A DNA stretch of 24,165 bases from CALBLZ01 sp041917855 (GCA_041917855.1 JAYRWT010000071.1:1-24165), one strand, 5' to 3'. Counted from the first letter of the stretch, positions 1-6,106 are shown. The notes: generated by a model from the sequence alone, not told the origin. Made by a program: numbers and translations.

Positions 1-33
1 GCCGCAGCACAGCTGAAAAAAGAATTGCCAAAC

Positions 34-60
34 AAACAAAAACAGCCCGTAAACGGACTG
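34..60 (-). terminator. Rho-independent terminator of tRNA-Arg
   Basis: Read on the minus strand, a 7-bp stem (CAGTCCG with CGGGCTG, one G-T pair) with a 4-nt TTTA loop is followed by a T-rich tail (TTTTTGTTT). It begins 8 nt after the tRNA CCA end, so it fits as the tRNA-Arg terminator. Confidence 0.75.
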
Positions 61-68
61 TCTTTGTT

Positions 69-144
69 TGGTGCACTCGGCAGGAATCGAACCTGCGACC
101 TCCCGGACCGCAACCGGACGCTCTATCCCCTGAGCTACGAGTGC
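69..144 (-). tRNA. tRNA-Arg, anticodon GCG, CCA encoded
   Basis: On the minus strand the sequence folds as a complete cloverleaf of 76 nt. The acceptor stem is GCACTCG/CGAGTGC, the D-stem GCTC/GAGC, and the anticodon stem TCCGG/CCGGG with loop TTGCGGT. The T-arm is GCAGG-TTCGATT-CCTGC. Discriminator A is followed by an encoded CCA (69-71). Positions 34-36 read GCG, which decodes CGC and CGU as arginine. The D-loop carries an A after GG, as expected of an arginine tRNA (A20 identity element). Most bacteria read CGN boxes with an ACG anticodon deaminated to inosine by TadA, so G34 here is notable. A terminator follows at 34-60, and a duplicated palindromic repeat lies upstream. Confidence 0.92.
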
Positions 145-151
145 GAGTGAG

Positions 152-188
152 CGAACGCGACGGAAAGCTTGCTTTCCGGCATGTGAGC
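152..188. repeat. Palindromic direct repeat, copy 1
   Basis: A 37-bp unit that matches 245-281 at 36 of 37 positions. Its core is the perfect hairpin CGGAAAGC-TT-GCTTTCCG (161-178). It starts 8 bp from the 5' end of tRNA-Arg. The 9-mer TACGAGTGC, the complement of the tRNA 5' end (136-144), precedes both copies, at 136-144 and 216-224. This suggests a duplication that included the tRNA edge. It resembles a REP/MITE-type element, but with two copies this cannot be classified. Confidence 0.8.
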
Positions 189-201
189 GAGCGAGTACTC
201 A

Positions 202-218
202 GTATCGCGTAGCGATAC
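202..218. repeat. Perfect palindrome between the two repeats
   Basis: GTATCGC-GTA-GCGATAC forms a 7-bp stem with a 3-nt loop. It sits between the two copies of the 37-bp repeat. Its last bases overlap the second copy of the 9-mer TACGAGTGC taken from the tRNA-Arg edge. Its role is unknown, with no T-tract on either strand to suggest a terminator. Confidence 0.6.
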
Positions 219-244
219 GAGTGCTATCTTCTCTCATGTTCTAT

Positions 245-281
245 CGAACGCAACGGAAAGCTTGCTTTCCGGCATGTGAGC
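245..281. repeat. Palindromic direct repeat, copy 2
   Basis: Second copy of the unit at 152-188, with a single G-to-A difference and the same hairpin core at 254-271. In this copy the spacer between the 9-mer TACGAGTGC and the 37-bp unit is 20 bp instead of 7 bp. Confidence 0.8.
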
Positions 282-449
282 TGCGCACACCTGAGCATAG
301 TAGCGCAAACTGTAGAAATGATCAATGATGCTTGCTACGCTGTGAGTGTGCGGGGTAGCCCACACGACTCTTCGGAGGCATCTATGATGAAATGAGACGA
401 AGCGCGATTATCTCGACGTTTAACCGACCACCCGAACAGGAGGGGGAAC

Positions 450-506
450 ATGAATAACGCGCTTCAGACCAGGGGGCGCACTAGTACTCGGCAAAGGCGT
501 TGCTAG
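450..506 (+). CDS. Putative 18-codon leader peptide upstream of rmlB
   Basis: A short ORF, MNNALQTRGRTSTRQRRC, begins at ATG 450, preceded by a perfect Shine-Dalgarno AGGAGG at 438-443 with 6-nt spacing. This is the strongest ribosome-binding site in the first 3 kb. Five of its last eleven residues are Arg (codons AGG, CGC, CGG, AGG, CGT). The stop codon TAG (504-506) falls in the loop of a possible terminator hairpin ending in four T. Its first codons lie in the 399-411/454-465 helix. An Arg-rich leader peptide followed by alternative hairpins resembles attenuation, but no arginine-related gene follows; rmlB does. It may be a coincidence of a purine-rich single-stranded stretch. Confidence 0.25.
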   Translation: MNNALQTRGRTSTRQRRC

Positions 507-520
507 AGCGGCAGCGTTTT
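494..520 (+). terminator. Weak candidate attenuator hairpin
   Basis: CGTTGC (498-503) pairs with GCAGCG (511-516) around a 7-nt loop, followed by TTTT (517-520). The left arm can alternatively pair with GCAAC at 521-525 in a competing hairpin. The stem is short, so termination would be inefficient. Confidence 0.2.
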
Positions 521-560
521 GCAACAGCCGGTGACCCAATGGGTTTAGGCTCAATGCTCA

Positions 561-579
561 GGGGTGGCTTTGCCACCCC
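561..579 (+). promoter_or_regulatory. Strong hairpin immediately upstream of rmlB
   Basis: GGGGTGGC-TTT-GCCACCCC is a perfect 8-bp GC-rich hairpin ending 18 nt before the rmlB ATG. No T-run follows, so a classical terminator is unlikely on the plus strand. rmlB has no visible Shine-Dalgarno between this hairpin and its ATG, so the hairpin could affect initiation or protect an RNA 3' end. Confidence 0.45.
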
Positions 580-597
580 ACCAACTAACACACCACC

Positions 598-1581
598 ATG
601 AAACTACTTGTAACGGGAGGAGCTGGGTTTATTGGATCAAACTTTATTCATCACTGGCTAAAGACGCACCCAGAAGATAGCGTTGTAAACCTTGATGTAC
701 TCACCTATGCCGGCAATATAGATAACTTGAGTGAAGTTTCTGAAAATCCTAGGTACAGCTTTATCCAAGGCGATATCCGAGACATAGATACCGTACGAAA
801 GGCCATGCTAGGAGTTGACCTAGTAGTGCATTTTGCCGCAGAAACTCATGTTGATCGCTCAGTATCAGGACCAGCTGACTTTATTACTACAAACCTTATC
901 GGTACGTTTAATCTGCTAGAGGTGGCCAGAGAGTGTAATCTTAAGCACTTTCACCATGTTTCTACGGATGAAGTGTATGGTTCGTTACCGCTAGGCACTC
1001 CAGATATTTTTGATGAGCAAACTAAGTACGATCCACACAGTCCGTACTCTGCCAGTAAAGCAGGCTCTGACCACTTGGTTATGGCCTACTATCATACCTT
1101 TGGTCTGCCGGTTACCCTCACCAACACCAGCAATAATTACGGACCACGTCAGTATCCTGAGAAACTGATTCCGGTCTTTGTCCTGAAAGCACTAAAAGGA
1201 GAAAAGTTGCCAATCTACGGCAACGGGGAAAACGTACGTGATTGGATCCACGTTGCAGATCACTGCGCCGGCATTGATCTCGTTATTCAAAAGGGTAGAA
1301 AAGGCGAGACCTACTGTCTAGGTGGTAATGCACAGCGTACAAACAAAGAGATCGCGACAACCATCCTGCAGGAGCTCGGTTTACCAGAAGACCAAATTGA
1401 GTACGTGCAGGATCGCCCTGGTCATGATCTGCGCTATGCCATTGATTCAAGTAAAGCAGAGCAAGAGCTCGGCTGGACTCGTAATCATGACTTTGCCAGC
1501 GGCATGGCTGCTACAGTTGCCTGGTACAAGGAGCGGGCAGGGAGTCTTCAGCTCGATGAGGCCGGTATACATACTAAGTAA
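598..1581 (+). CDS. rmlB: dTDP-glucose 4,6-dehydratase (RmlB)
   Basis: Extended-SDR enzyme that converts dTDP-glucose to dTDP-4-keto-6-deoxyglucose in the cytoplasm, the second step of dTDP-L-rhamnose synthesis. Visible features are the N-terminal NAD-binding TGGAGFIGS (residues 6-14), HFAAETHVDRS (78-88), the active-site STDEVYG (122-128), the catalytic pair Y150-K154 in YSASK, NNYGPRQYPEKLIP (179-192), and NVRDWIHV (212-219). The 327-residue length is typical of the family. The ATG at 598 gives an N-terminus beginning directly at the Rossmann strand. No Shine-Dalgarno precedes it, only a strong hairpin at 561-579. It is followed after 4 bp by rmlC, so the two are probably cotranscribed. RmlA is not in the window. 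Confidence 0.96.
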   Translation: MKLLVTGGAGFIGSNFIHHWLKTHPEDSVVNLDVLTYAGNIDNLSEVSENPRYSFIQGDIRDIDTVRKAMLGVDLVVHFAAETHVDRSVSGPADFITTNLIGTFNLLEVARECNLKHFHHVSTDEVYGSLPLGTPDIFDEQTKYDPHSPYSASKAGSDHLVMAYYHTFGLPVTLTNTSNNYGPRQYPEKLIPVFVLKALKGEKLPIYGNGENVRDWIHVADHCAGIDLVIQKGRKGETYCLGGNAQRTNKEIATTILQELGLPEDQIEYVQDRPGHDLRYAIDSSKAEQELGWTRNHDFASGMAATVAWYKERAGSLQLDEAGIHTK

Positions 1582-1585
1582 GCTC

Positions 1586-2122
1586 ATGATCGCTACCCCA
1601 ACTTCAATCGAGGGACTCCACTTTCTGGAGTTTAAGCGCTTTACGGACGAACGAGGCTTCTTTTCAGGTCCGTACCAAGCCGAGGAGTTTGCCGAAGCCT
1701 TGCCAGGAGTGGTATTTAACCCGGTACAGCTATCTCACTCGCGTTCAGTTAAGGGTGTGCTGCGGGGGATACACGCTGAACCCTGGAATAAGTTTGTGTA
1801 CGTGGCGCGTGGAGAAGTTTTTGTCGCCTATGTTGATGTACGGCCAGAGAATTTCGGGGCTGTGGTAACCGGAACAGTACAAGAAGGACACGGTGTGTTT
1901 GTGCCAAAAGGAGTAGGTAACTCATTTCAAGTACTCTCTGATGAGGTTGACTACATCTATATTGTCGATGGACTTTGGAAGCCTGGCACAAACTACCCAA
2001 TGCTGGCCTGGAACGACCCCGAGCTGAGCATTGCTTGGCCGATTACGCCTCCAGGGCTTTCAGATAAAGATAAAGTGAATCCTTCGTTATCTGAGCTTAG
2101 GGCAAAACTGACTCAAGAATAG
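1586..2122 (+). CDS. rmlC: dTDP-4-dehydrorhamnose 3,5-epimerase family (RmlC)
   Basis: Cupin-fold epimerase acting on the RmlB product to give dTDP-4-keto-L-rhamnose. Seen: DERGFF (residues 21-26), GVLRGIHAE with the catalytic-type His63, Lys69, VPKGVGNSF (107-114), and AWNDPELSIAWP (141-152). The ATG at 1586, 4 bp after the rmlB stop, gives 178 residues; the longer open frame starting at 1322 lies inside rmlB and is rejected. The HAEPW-x-K context, the VGNS segment, and Trp (W131) where classical RmlC has its YY pair resemble the N-terminal half of actinobacterial RmlC-RmlD fusion proteins (recalled family pattern). Here it is a stand-alone protein. Its last 10 bp overlap the convergent RmlD-like gene. 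Stereochemical outcome (3,5- versus single epimerisation) cannot be read from the sequence. Confidence 0.88.
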   Translation: MIATPTSIEGLHFLEFKRFTDERGFFSGPYQAEEFAEALPGVVFNPVQLSHSRSVKGVLRGIHAEPWNKFVYVARGEVFVAYVDVRPENFGAVVTGTVQEGHGVFVPKGVGNSFQVLSDEVDYIYIVDGLWKPGTNYPMLAWNDPELSIAWPITPPGLSDKDKVNPSLSELRAKLTQE

Positions 2123-2982
2123 GCAACAATTGCCTCGGTTACGGCAAGAGCAACGTCGGGCATGCTAATACCGTGCTCGCTGAGTTTTGTATTGGCTAAA
2201 ATACTCTGAGGTTGGTAGGCACCTCCTTTTGCTGCAATATCCTGATTGATAGAAGCGAGGCTGCCCCGAGCAACTTCTTTATCCGCTGGCATCATACCGT
2301 GCTTACGCATGAGCTCGGTGATTGCGTAGAAGCTGATCGTCCCGCTATTCACTACATGGAAGAGGCCAGTGGCACTTTGTTGTACCAGCGATTCCAGGGC
2401 TATTAAATAATCCTCTACTACGGTAAGAGAAGTCTGATCATCTGCTGCAGAAGAAAACTGACTCAATTTTGTGAGGAGGTTTTTCGGGCTAGCGAATCGA
2501 GAAACAGGGGTGTGAATGCGAGTAATCAAAATTCCGTCAGTCGCAGCCCGTGGGAGTAGCTGCCAGTCTGCCCAGGCCTTTGTCCAGGTGTAGTAACTTG
2601 TGGGGCTTGGCATATCTGACTCTAACCAGCCAGCTGCTTGCGGTGGGGTACCATCAAACATCATGCCAGTAGAGATGTGAACCATGCGAATGTCGTGCTT
2701 GCGACATGCCCAAGCGATGTGTGCAGCGCCCGCTGTGTTTATGGTGTAGACCAGGGCGTGCTGCTCTGGCTTTTCTGCATCGTGCGTATTAGTATATGCC
2801 GCTGCGTTTACGACAAGTGCTGGGCTGTGTTCTAATAAAACTGACTCAATACTTTCTGGTTTACAGATGTCGATCTGCGGCAGATCGACGGTTACTATGT
2901 TCCAGTCCTTCGCAAAGTGCTTGGCGATTTGGCTAGCCATGTAGCCTCCGCCGATGATAAGGAGAGTGTTTTTTGGGTTCAT
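2113..2982 (-). CDS. RmlD-like sugar-nucleotide reductase (dTDP-4-dehydrorhamnose reductase family)
   Basis: SDR-family protein of the RmlD substrate-binding type, which would reduce dTDP-4-keto-L-rhamnose to dTDP-L-rhamnose. Seen: nucleotide-binding GGGYMAS (residues 11-17), NAAAYTNTHDAEK (59-71, compare AAYTAVDKAE), VHISTG..FDG (101-111, compare HISTDYVFDG), and the catalytic pair Y131-K135. The departures are that the canonical GxxGQLG loop is altered and the STD aspartate is Gly, so substrate or cofactor preference may differ. I chose the ATG at 2982 (289 aa) over the upstream ATGs at 3015 and 3012. It starts just before the Rossmann strand, and TATAAG (2990-2995) lies 7 nt upstream, suggesting a leaderless mRNA. 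It converges on rmlC with a 10-bp tail overlap rather than following it in an operon. Confidence 0.75.
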   Translation of the reverse strand: MNPKNTLLIIGGGYMASQIAKHFAKDWNIVTVDLPQIDICKPESIESVLLEHSPALVVNAAAYTNTHDAEKPEQHALVYTINTAGAAHIAWACRKHDIRMVHISTGMMFDGTPPQAAGWLESDMPSPTSYYTWTKAWADWQLLPRAATDGILITRIHTPVSRFASPKNLLTKLSQFSSAADDQTSLTVVEDYLIALESLVQQSATGLFHVVNSGTISFYAITELMRKHGMMPADKEVARGSLASINQDIAAKGGAYQPQSILANTKLSEHGISMPDVALAVTEAIVAYS

Positions 2983-2989
2983 ATTTGTA

Positions 2990-2995
2990 CTTATA
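2990..2995 (-). promoter_or_regulatory. -10 element TATAAG for the RmlD-like gene
   Basis: On the minus strand TATAAG ends 7 nt before the ATG at 2982, so initiation would give an mRNA starting at or next to the start codon. No convincing -35 is seen. An alternative -10, TATGAT, lies further upstream. Confidence 0.35.
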
Positions 2996-3107
2996 GATGG
3001 TTTGCGCCGCATCATACACCACCCCTACGTGTAGTCGATGGTTGCCAGTAAAGGATTGTCGTTGTCCGCCTTGCTATAACGATTTGGGCAAGGTGATCCA
3101 AGGCTAA

Positions 3108-3136
3108 TTGCTTAGAACCTGCCCAGCCAATATACT
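3108..3136 (+). promoter_or_regulatory. Sigma70-type promoter, leaderless, for the Pro/Thr-rich protein
   Basis: TTGCTT (3108-3113), a 17-nt spacer, and TATACT (3131-3136). The predicted transcription start (about 3143) falls at the ATG at 3144. No Shine-Dalgarno is present. Confidence 0.6.
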
Positions 3137-3143
3137 TACAAAC

Positions 3144-3899
3144 ATGAGATATCTTCTAGCGTTAATTGTAGCCTTTTTAGTTGGGGTTCCAACCGCGCTA
3201 GCTGCAAACAGGCTAAATTTTACACCTAATCCTGCGAGTACATCCGAAGGCAGTACGGTTGTACTGCAAATTAGCTTGAGTGAGCCAATTATCGCTCCCG
3301 GGCCCGATCCTGCATACGTAACAATACAATTTGCGCAGAGTGTTGTTGGTCGCGCAAGTCTTTCTGCAAACACGGTAACCTATCTGGCAGAGGAGTGGGC
3401 TCAGGTAAAAACGCTAACGGTTACCACTACGCGTAATTACCAGTACGATTCAGGTGAAACAGATGTTTTTCAGTTTACCCTAGTTTCAAACTCTGAATAC
3501 TACAACAACTATACGGGAAACATTAGCATCACCCTACTTAACCTTGATCCACAGCCTACGGCAACACCAAGTCCTACATCAACCGTTACTCCAACACCCA
3601 CTCTTACACCGACAGCTGCGCCCACCACGCGGCCAAAGACCAGCCCCAAGCCGGCGCCTACATCAACCGTTACTCCAACGCCTACTCTTACGCCAGTCGC
3701 CACTCCTAGTACTTTGCCTACACCGGCCGCCAGTCCTAGCGCAGTAGCAAGTACTAACTCAACCGGAGTCAATGAGCAGTCGGGTAGTACTGATCAACAA
3801 CAGAAACCTAACCGTGAGGCACGCCTAGCTCTTGCGACAGTTGCAGCACTGCTGCTTGGCGGCGGCGCACTCTACATACTCAGACTGAGAAGAAGGTAA
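3144..3899 (+). CDS. Secreted Pro/Thr-rich protein with C-terminal membrane anchor
   Basis: A 251-residue surface protein of unknown function. Residues 1-20 form a signal peptide ending ALA before AN. Residues 21 to about 133 are predicted beta-rich, with an N-terminal TPNPASTSEGS stretch recalling Calx-beta/Ig-like domains. Residues about 134-205 are a Thr/Pro linker with a 28-residue internal duplication (PTSTVTPTPTLTP occurs twice). A hydrophobic helix (about 227-245) and an RLRRR tail anchor the C-terminus. No LPxTG sortase motif is visible, so a transmembrane anchor is more likely than sortase attachment. The Thr/Ser-rich linker is a plausible O-glycosylation target given the nearby glycan genes (inference). 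The start at 3144 rather than 3108 is supported by the signal peptide and by the promoter whose -35 overlaps 3108. Confidence 0.8.
   Translation: MRYLLALIVAFLVGVPTALAANRLNFTPNPASTSEGSTVVLQISLSEPIIAPGPDPAYVTIQFAQSVVGRASLSANTVTYLAEEWAQVKTLTVTTTRNYQYDSGETDVFQFTLVSNSEYYNNYTGNISITLLNLDPQPTATPSPTSTVTPTPTLTPTAAPTTRPKTSPKPAPTSTVTPTPTLTPVATPSTLPTPAASPSAVASTNSTGVNEQSGSTDQQQKPNREARLALATVAALLLGGGALYILRLRRR
3573..3611 (+). repeat. In-gene direct repeat, copy 1 (Thr/Pro linker)
   Basis: A 39-bp segment nearly identical to 3657-3695, 84 bp (28 codons) apart. It encodes PTSTVTPTPTLTP in both copies, with a few third-position differences, so it is an in-frame duplication within the linker. Confidence 0.75.
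3657..3695 (+). repeat. In-gene direct repeat, copy 2 (Thr/Pro linker)
   Basis: Second copy of the segment at 3573-3611. The differences are mostly synonymous, suggesting an older duplication maintained at protein level. Confidence 0.75.
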
Positions 3900-3966
3900 A
3901 CACAAAGCTGTGTTGCGAGGGTTCTTAGTCTGCTCCACAAAAAGAGACTGGTTTTCGATTATAAGA

Positions 3967-3995
3967 TTGACTTTTCCCCACTTTAGTGGTATAAG
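3967..3995 (+). promoter_or_regulatory. Sigma70-type promoter, leaderless, for the 148-aa protein
   Basis: TTGACT (3967-3972), a 17-nt spacer, and TATAAG (3990-3995). The transcription start would be about 4002, 3 nt from the ATG at 4005. This is the best -35/-10 match in the window. Confidence 0.7.
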
Positions 3996-4004
3996 GATTG
4001 CGAT

Positions 4005-4451
4005 ATGCTAGTTTCGACTGAATCCTTCAACAAGTTTGCACCGGCCAGAACAGCGCTTGGTGCAGTACGAGCTTTCTATAGTATCTCGGGGGCTGTCGTG
4101 GTCGCCCGCAGCGAGGAGGGGCGTGAGCGTTTCTCAGACCAAGCAGCTGGGCCGGCGGTGTTCCCGCTTTCTGAGGAAGACGTGGCTTATCTGAGGGCGA
4201 ATGTTCCCGGGGCAACTGATGAAGACGATGAGAAGACCCTTCTCTTCATCGCCTCGCAACTTACGGACGAATTCCAGGCGGCGCTCATTGAGGAAGCTCT
4301 TCTCATGACCTACGATAAGGCTCAGGATTACTTCCTGAAGATCATCAACACGACGATGGTTCCATATTTCCCCGGTGACCAAAAGGCTCTGGATGAGGTA
4401 CTGGACTGGGCCCACAAACTCATGGTCTCCTTGGGAAAACTCACCGCCTAG
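4005..4451 (+). CDS. Hypothetical 148-aa soluble protein
   Basis: I do not recognise a family. The protein has no signal peptide or membrane segment and is acidic, with a central Asp/Glu-rich stretch (ATDEDDEK, about residues 70-77). Helix-forming segments fill the second half, which includes PYFPGDQKALDEVLDWAHK. It is a single-gene unit with its own strong promoter at 3967-3995 and a hairpin after the stop. Its codons favour C/G third positions more than the neighbouring rml genes do, by eye. It lies convergent to the tRNA-Ser gene. The open frame and the good promoter make it a credible gene; function is unknown. Confidence 0.7.
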   Translation: MLVSTESFNKFAPARTALGAVRAFYSISGAVVVARSEEGRERFSDQAAGPAVFPLSEEDVAYLRANVPGATDEDDEKTLLFIASQLTDEFQAALIEEALLMTYDKAQDYFLKIINTTMVPYFPGDQKALDEVLDWAHKLMVSLGKLTA

Positions 4452-4468
4452 TTGCTCAACTACACGTG

Positions 4469-4494
4469 GCGCTCTGACAATTCTGTCGGAGCGC
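4469..4494 (+). terminator. Hairpin after the 148-aa gene, probable transcript end
   Basis: GCGCTCTGACA pairs with TGTCGGAGCGC over 11 bp (one T-G) around an ATTC loop, 18 nt after the stop at 4451. There is no T-run, so it may stabilise the 3' end rather than terminate on its own. Confidence 0.45.
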
Positions 4495-4514
4495 TACTTG
4501 CGTAATGATCTCCA

Positions 4515-4643
<129 letters not shown>

Positions 4644-4680
4644 ATAACCGGTAACGCCTGTCCAGGTTACCAGAAAGACC

Positions 4681-5238
4681 TTAGAATTTGAAGTAGTTGC
4701 TAAACCTGTCGGTAAAGTGTTTGTTGCGTGGCTCCAACTCAGGGAGCACCTGAAGTAGGGTAGTGCGAACTTCTTCTCGATCGTTTGAGCGGTAAAAGCA
4801 GCTAATTGGCACAACGCTCGGGCGTTTAGATTCAAAGTAAATCACTAGAAGATCACTGTCGTCTTGCAGCCAGAACCCAGTTAGATTATTCAACGCAACA
4901 ATGCGTTTGCCTATCTGTACTCTAGCTGTTGTGACCACAACCTCAAGTGGGGTTTCACCATGTTTATTTTGCTGAAAGACCGCTGCAAGGCCGGCAAGTA
5001 CAACAACGGCAGCAAAGTAAAAGTTGAGCTGGCCAAGCCAAATACCAAGCCCAATAAAGCTAACGCAGAGGGTAATCGCACCCATAATCAAGCGCAGTCG
5101 AATGTGTGGCGCAAAGGGGCTAGAGGTGTGTTCGGCCTCGGTCCACTGCGCTACCAGGTACTCTTCCTGCTGACTAGGGCTAGTGGTTGGCTCGCCTGCT
5201 TGAACCTGTTGTTCTGGCTGGGGTAGTTGCTCGTCCAT
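4681..5238 (-). CDS. Hypothetical membrane protein with C-terminal PH-like domain
   Basis: A 185-residue protein of unknown family. Residues 1 to about 40 are a polar Gln/Pro/Glu-rich tail. Residues about 48-88 hold two closely spaced transmembrane helices in a hairpin. The rest (EVVVTTARVQIG onward, about 95-185) is a soluble beta-rich cytoplasmic domain whose pattern recalls bacterial PH-like domains fused to a two-helix anchor. This is a shape-based guess. TATACT at 5246-5251 ends 7 nt before the ATG at 5238, so the mRNA is probably leaderless. It is divergent from the gene at 5299, with overlapping promoters, and tRNA-Ser(GCU) follows in the same direction. Confidence 0.7.
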   Translation of the reverse strand: MDEQLPQPEQQVQAGEPTTSPSQQEEYLVAQWTEAEHTSSPFAPHIRLRLIMGAITLCVSFIGLGIWLGQLNFYFAAVVVLAGLAAVFQQNKHGETPLEVVVTTARVQIGKRIVALNNLTGFWLQDDSDLLVIYFESKRPSVVPISCFYRSNDREEVRTTLLQVLPELEPRNKHFTDRFSNYFKF

Positions 5239-5239
5239 A

Positions 5240-5268
5240 TTTACTAGTATACACAGCTTTGCTAGAGT
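5240..5268 (+). promoter_or_regulatory. Weak promoter candidate for the 217-aa protein
   Basis: TTTACT (5240-5245), 17-nt spacer, TAGAGT (5263-5268), each a 4-of-6-type match. It would overlap the divergent -10 at 5246-5251, so the two promoters could exclude each other. Confidence 0.25.
5246..5251 (-). promoter_or_regulatory. -10 element TATACT, leaderless, for the 185-aa membrane protein
   Basis: On the minus strand TATACT ends 7 nt before the ATG at 5238. The -35 is poor. The transcription start would be at or next to the A of the start codon. Confidence 0.45.
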
Positions 5269-5298
5269 CCAGGAGTCGCATCGGCGACGGAGAACCCT

Positions 5299-5952
5299 AT
5301 GGAAACCTTGCTTCCGATCATTGCCATATTCGCAGTTCTTGCGCTTGTGCTAGGACTTGTCCTTAACAAACGTAAGAACTCCACGACGCCCTCACCAGGG
5401 AAACCTCCGAGCAAAAGCAGTCAGCAGCCAAAGCCACATCCTACCTACAGGCAGCAACCTGACCAATCTGACCAGACTAGCTCACTGGGAAGACTAAACT
5501 CGGCAGATTTACCTCCAGGGGTAGTCCTGCCCGACAGGGCGTCTGCCGCCCAAGCTGTGGTACACAAACCAGCAGAACCCGTGCAGTCAGAGGAAAGTAT
5601 GGCCTTAACACGCTTTAAGCAGAACTTTGAAGCGTGCGCAGAAGAGCGACCAGGCCTTCTGGATGGTGCAGAGATCTTCGTGAAAGATGGCGTATTAACC
5701 TTTAAAACGCCATTTAGCAAGTTTGAGCTAGAGGTGCAGATCTACCTAAAGAATGCCGAAGGAATCATGTACTTTGGGCCAGGAGCGAGCAATTTTACTG
5801 GAGTTGTCGCCGCTACTACTGAAAACGGTGAGGTACAGGCTGAGATTCCGTTGGCTGCTTGCCGGAGCCTGCACCATGCGCAGGTTAGGGTATACAACAC
5901 TGCAGCAGGAGTGCGCGCCATCACCACAGAACTCCCGATACAACTGCAGTAG
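5299..5952 (+). CDS. Hypothetical membrane-anchored protein, Pro/Ser/Gln linker and C-terminal domain
   Basis: A 217-residue protein of unknown family. An N-terminal helix (about residues 5-23, LLPIIAIFAVLALVLGLVL) with Lys/Arg after it suggests a single-pass anchor. Residues about 24-95 are a low-complexity Pro/Ser/Gln/Lys linker. The last 115 residues form a soluble, beta-rich domain with no motif I can assign. GGAG at 5289-5292 is spaced 6 nt from the ATG, so unlike several neighbours this gene has a Shine-Dalgarno. Positive residues after the helix make a cytoplasmic linker and domain more likely (inference). A clear terminator follows at 6000-6036, making this a single-gene unit. Confidence 0.7.
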   Translation: METLLPIIAIFAVLALVLGLVLNKRKNSTTPSPGKPPSKSSQQPKPHPTYRQQPDQSDQTSSLGRLNSADLPPGVVLPDRASAAQAVVHKPAEPVQSEESMALTRFKQNFEACAEERPGLLDGAEIFVKDGVLTFKTPFSKFELEVQIYLKNAEGIMYFGPGASNFTGVVAATTENGEVQAEIPLAACRSLHHAQVRVYNTAAGVRAITTELPIQLQ

Positions 5953-5999
5953 CTATCTGCTAATTAGGCCGCAAGGAGCTCCAGATCCTAGTTCATCTC

Positions 6000-6036
6000 A
6001 AGCCCCACATTTCATTGGGAAAGGTGGGGTTTTCTT
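6000..6036 (+). terminator. Rho-independent terminator after the 217-aa gene
   Basis: CCCCAC (6003-6008) pairs with GTGGGG (6024-6029). An inner TTTC/GAAA pairing and flanking A-T pairs extend the stem, and TTTTCTT follows. It lies 50 bp after the stop codon at 5952. Confidence 0.75.
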
Positions 6037-6106
6037 CGTTATTAACCTGGTAAAATAACCGTAGTTCTGCTAGTGTGCAGACACGGTGACATTGATGGAG
6101 ATTGTG

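Larger units (their letters stand above)
281..579 (+). ncRNA. Possible structured RNA or long rmlB leader, unassigned
   Basis: About 300 nt with no long ORF but many complementary segments. CGCACAC (284-290) can pair with GTGTGCG (346-352), which could instead pair with CACAC at 361-365. GAAGCGCG-A-TTAT (399-411) pairs with 454-465, giving 12 bp with one bulged A. CGTTGC (498-503) can pair with GCAGCG (511-516), or GGC-GTTGC (496-503) with GCAAC-A-GCC (521-529). GGGGTGGC-TTT-GCCACCCC (561-579) closes the region 18 nt before the rmlB start. I looked for hallmarks of RNase P RNA, tmRNA, SRP RNA and common riboswitches and recognised none. It could be a stand-alone ncRNA, a cis-regulatory leader of rmlBC, or chance folding. 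Orientation is assumed from rmlB. Confidence 0.3.

Noticed and set aside
152..281. CRISPR array
   Set aside because: Only two copies with internal palindromes and a tRNA-edge fragment, no spacer series and no cas genes.
281..579. RNase P RNA, tmRNA, SRP RNA or a common riboswitch
   Set aside because: None of the hallmark sequences is present (for example GAGGAAAGUCC, GGAUUCGAC or the SRP GGAAGGA loop) on either strand.
1322..1585. N-terminal extension of RmlC from ATG 1322
   Set aside because: It lies in another frame of rmlB and adds non-family sequence; ATG 1586 gives the normal RmlC length.
3509..3772. Minus-strand ORF with Val/Gly repeats
   Set aside because: It is the reverse reading of the Thr/Pro codon repeats of the secreted protein and has no independent support.
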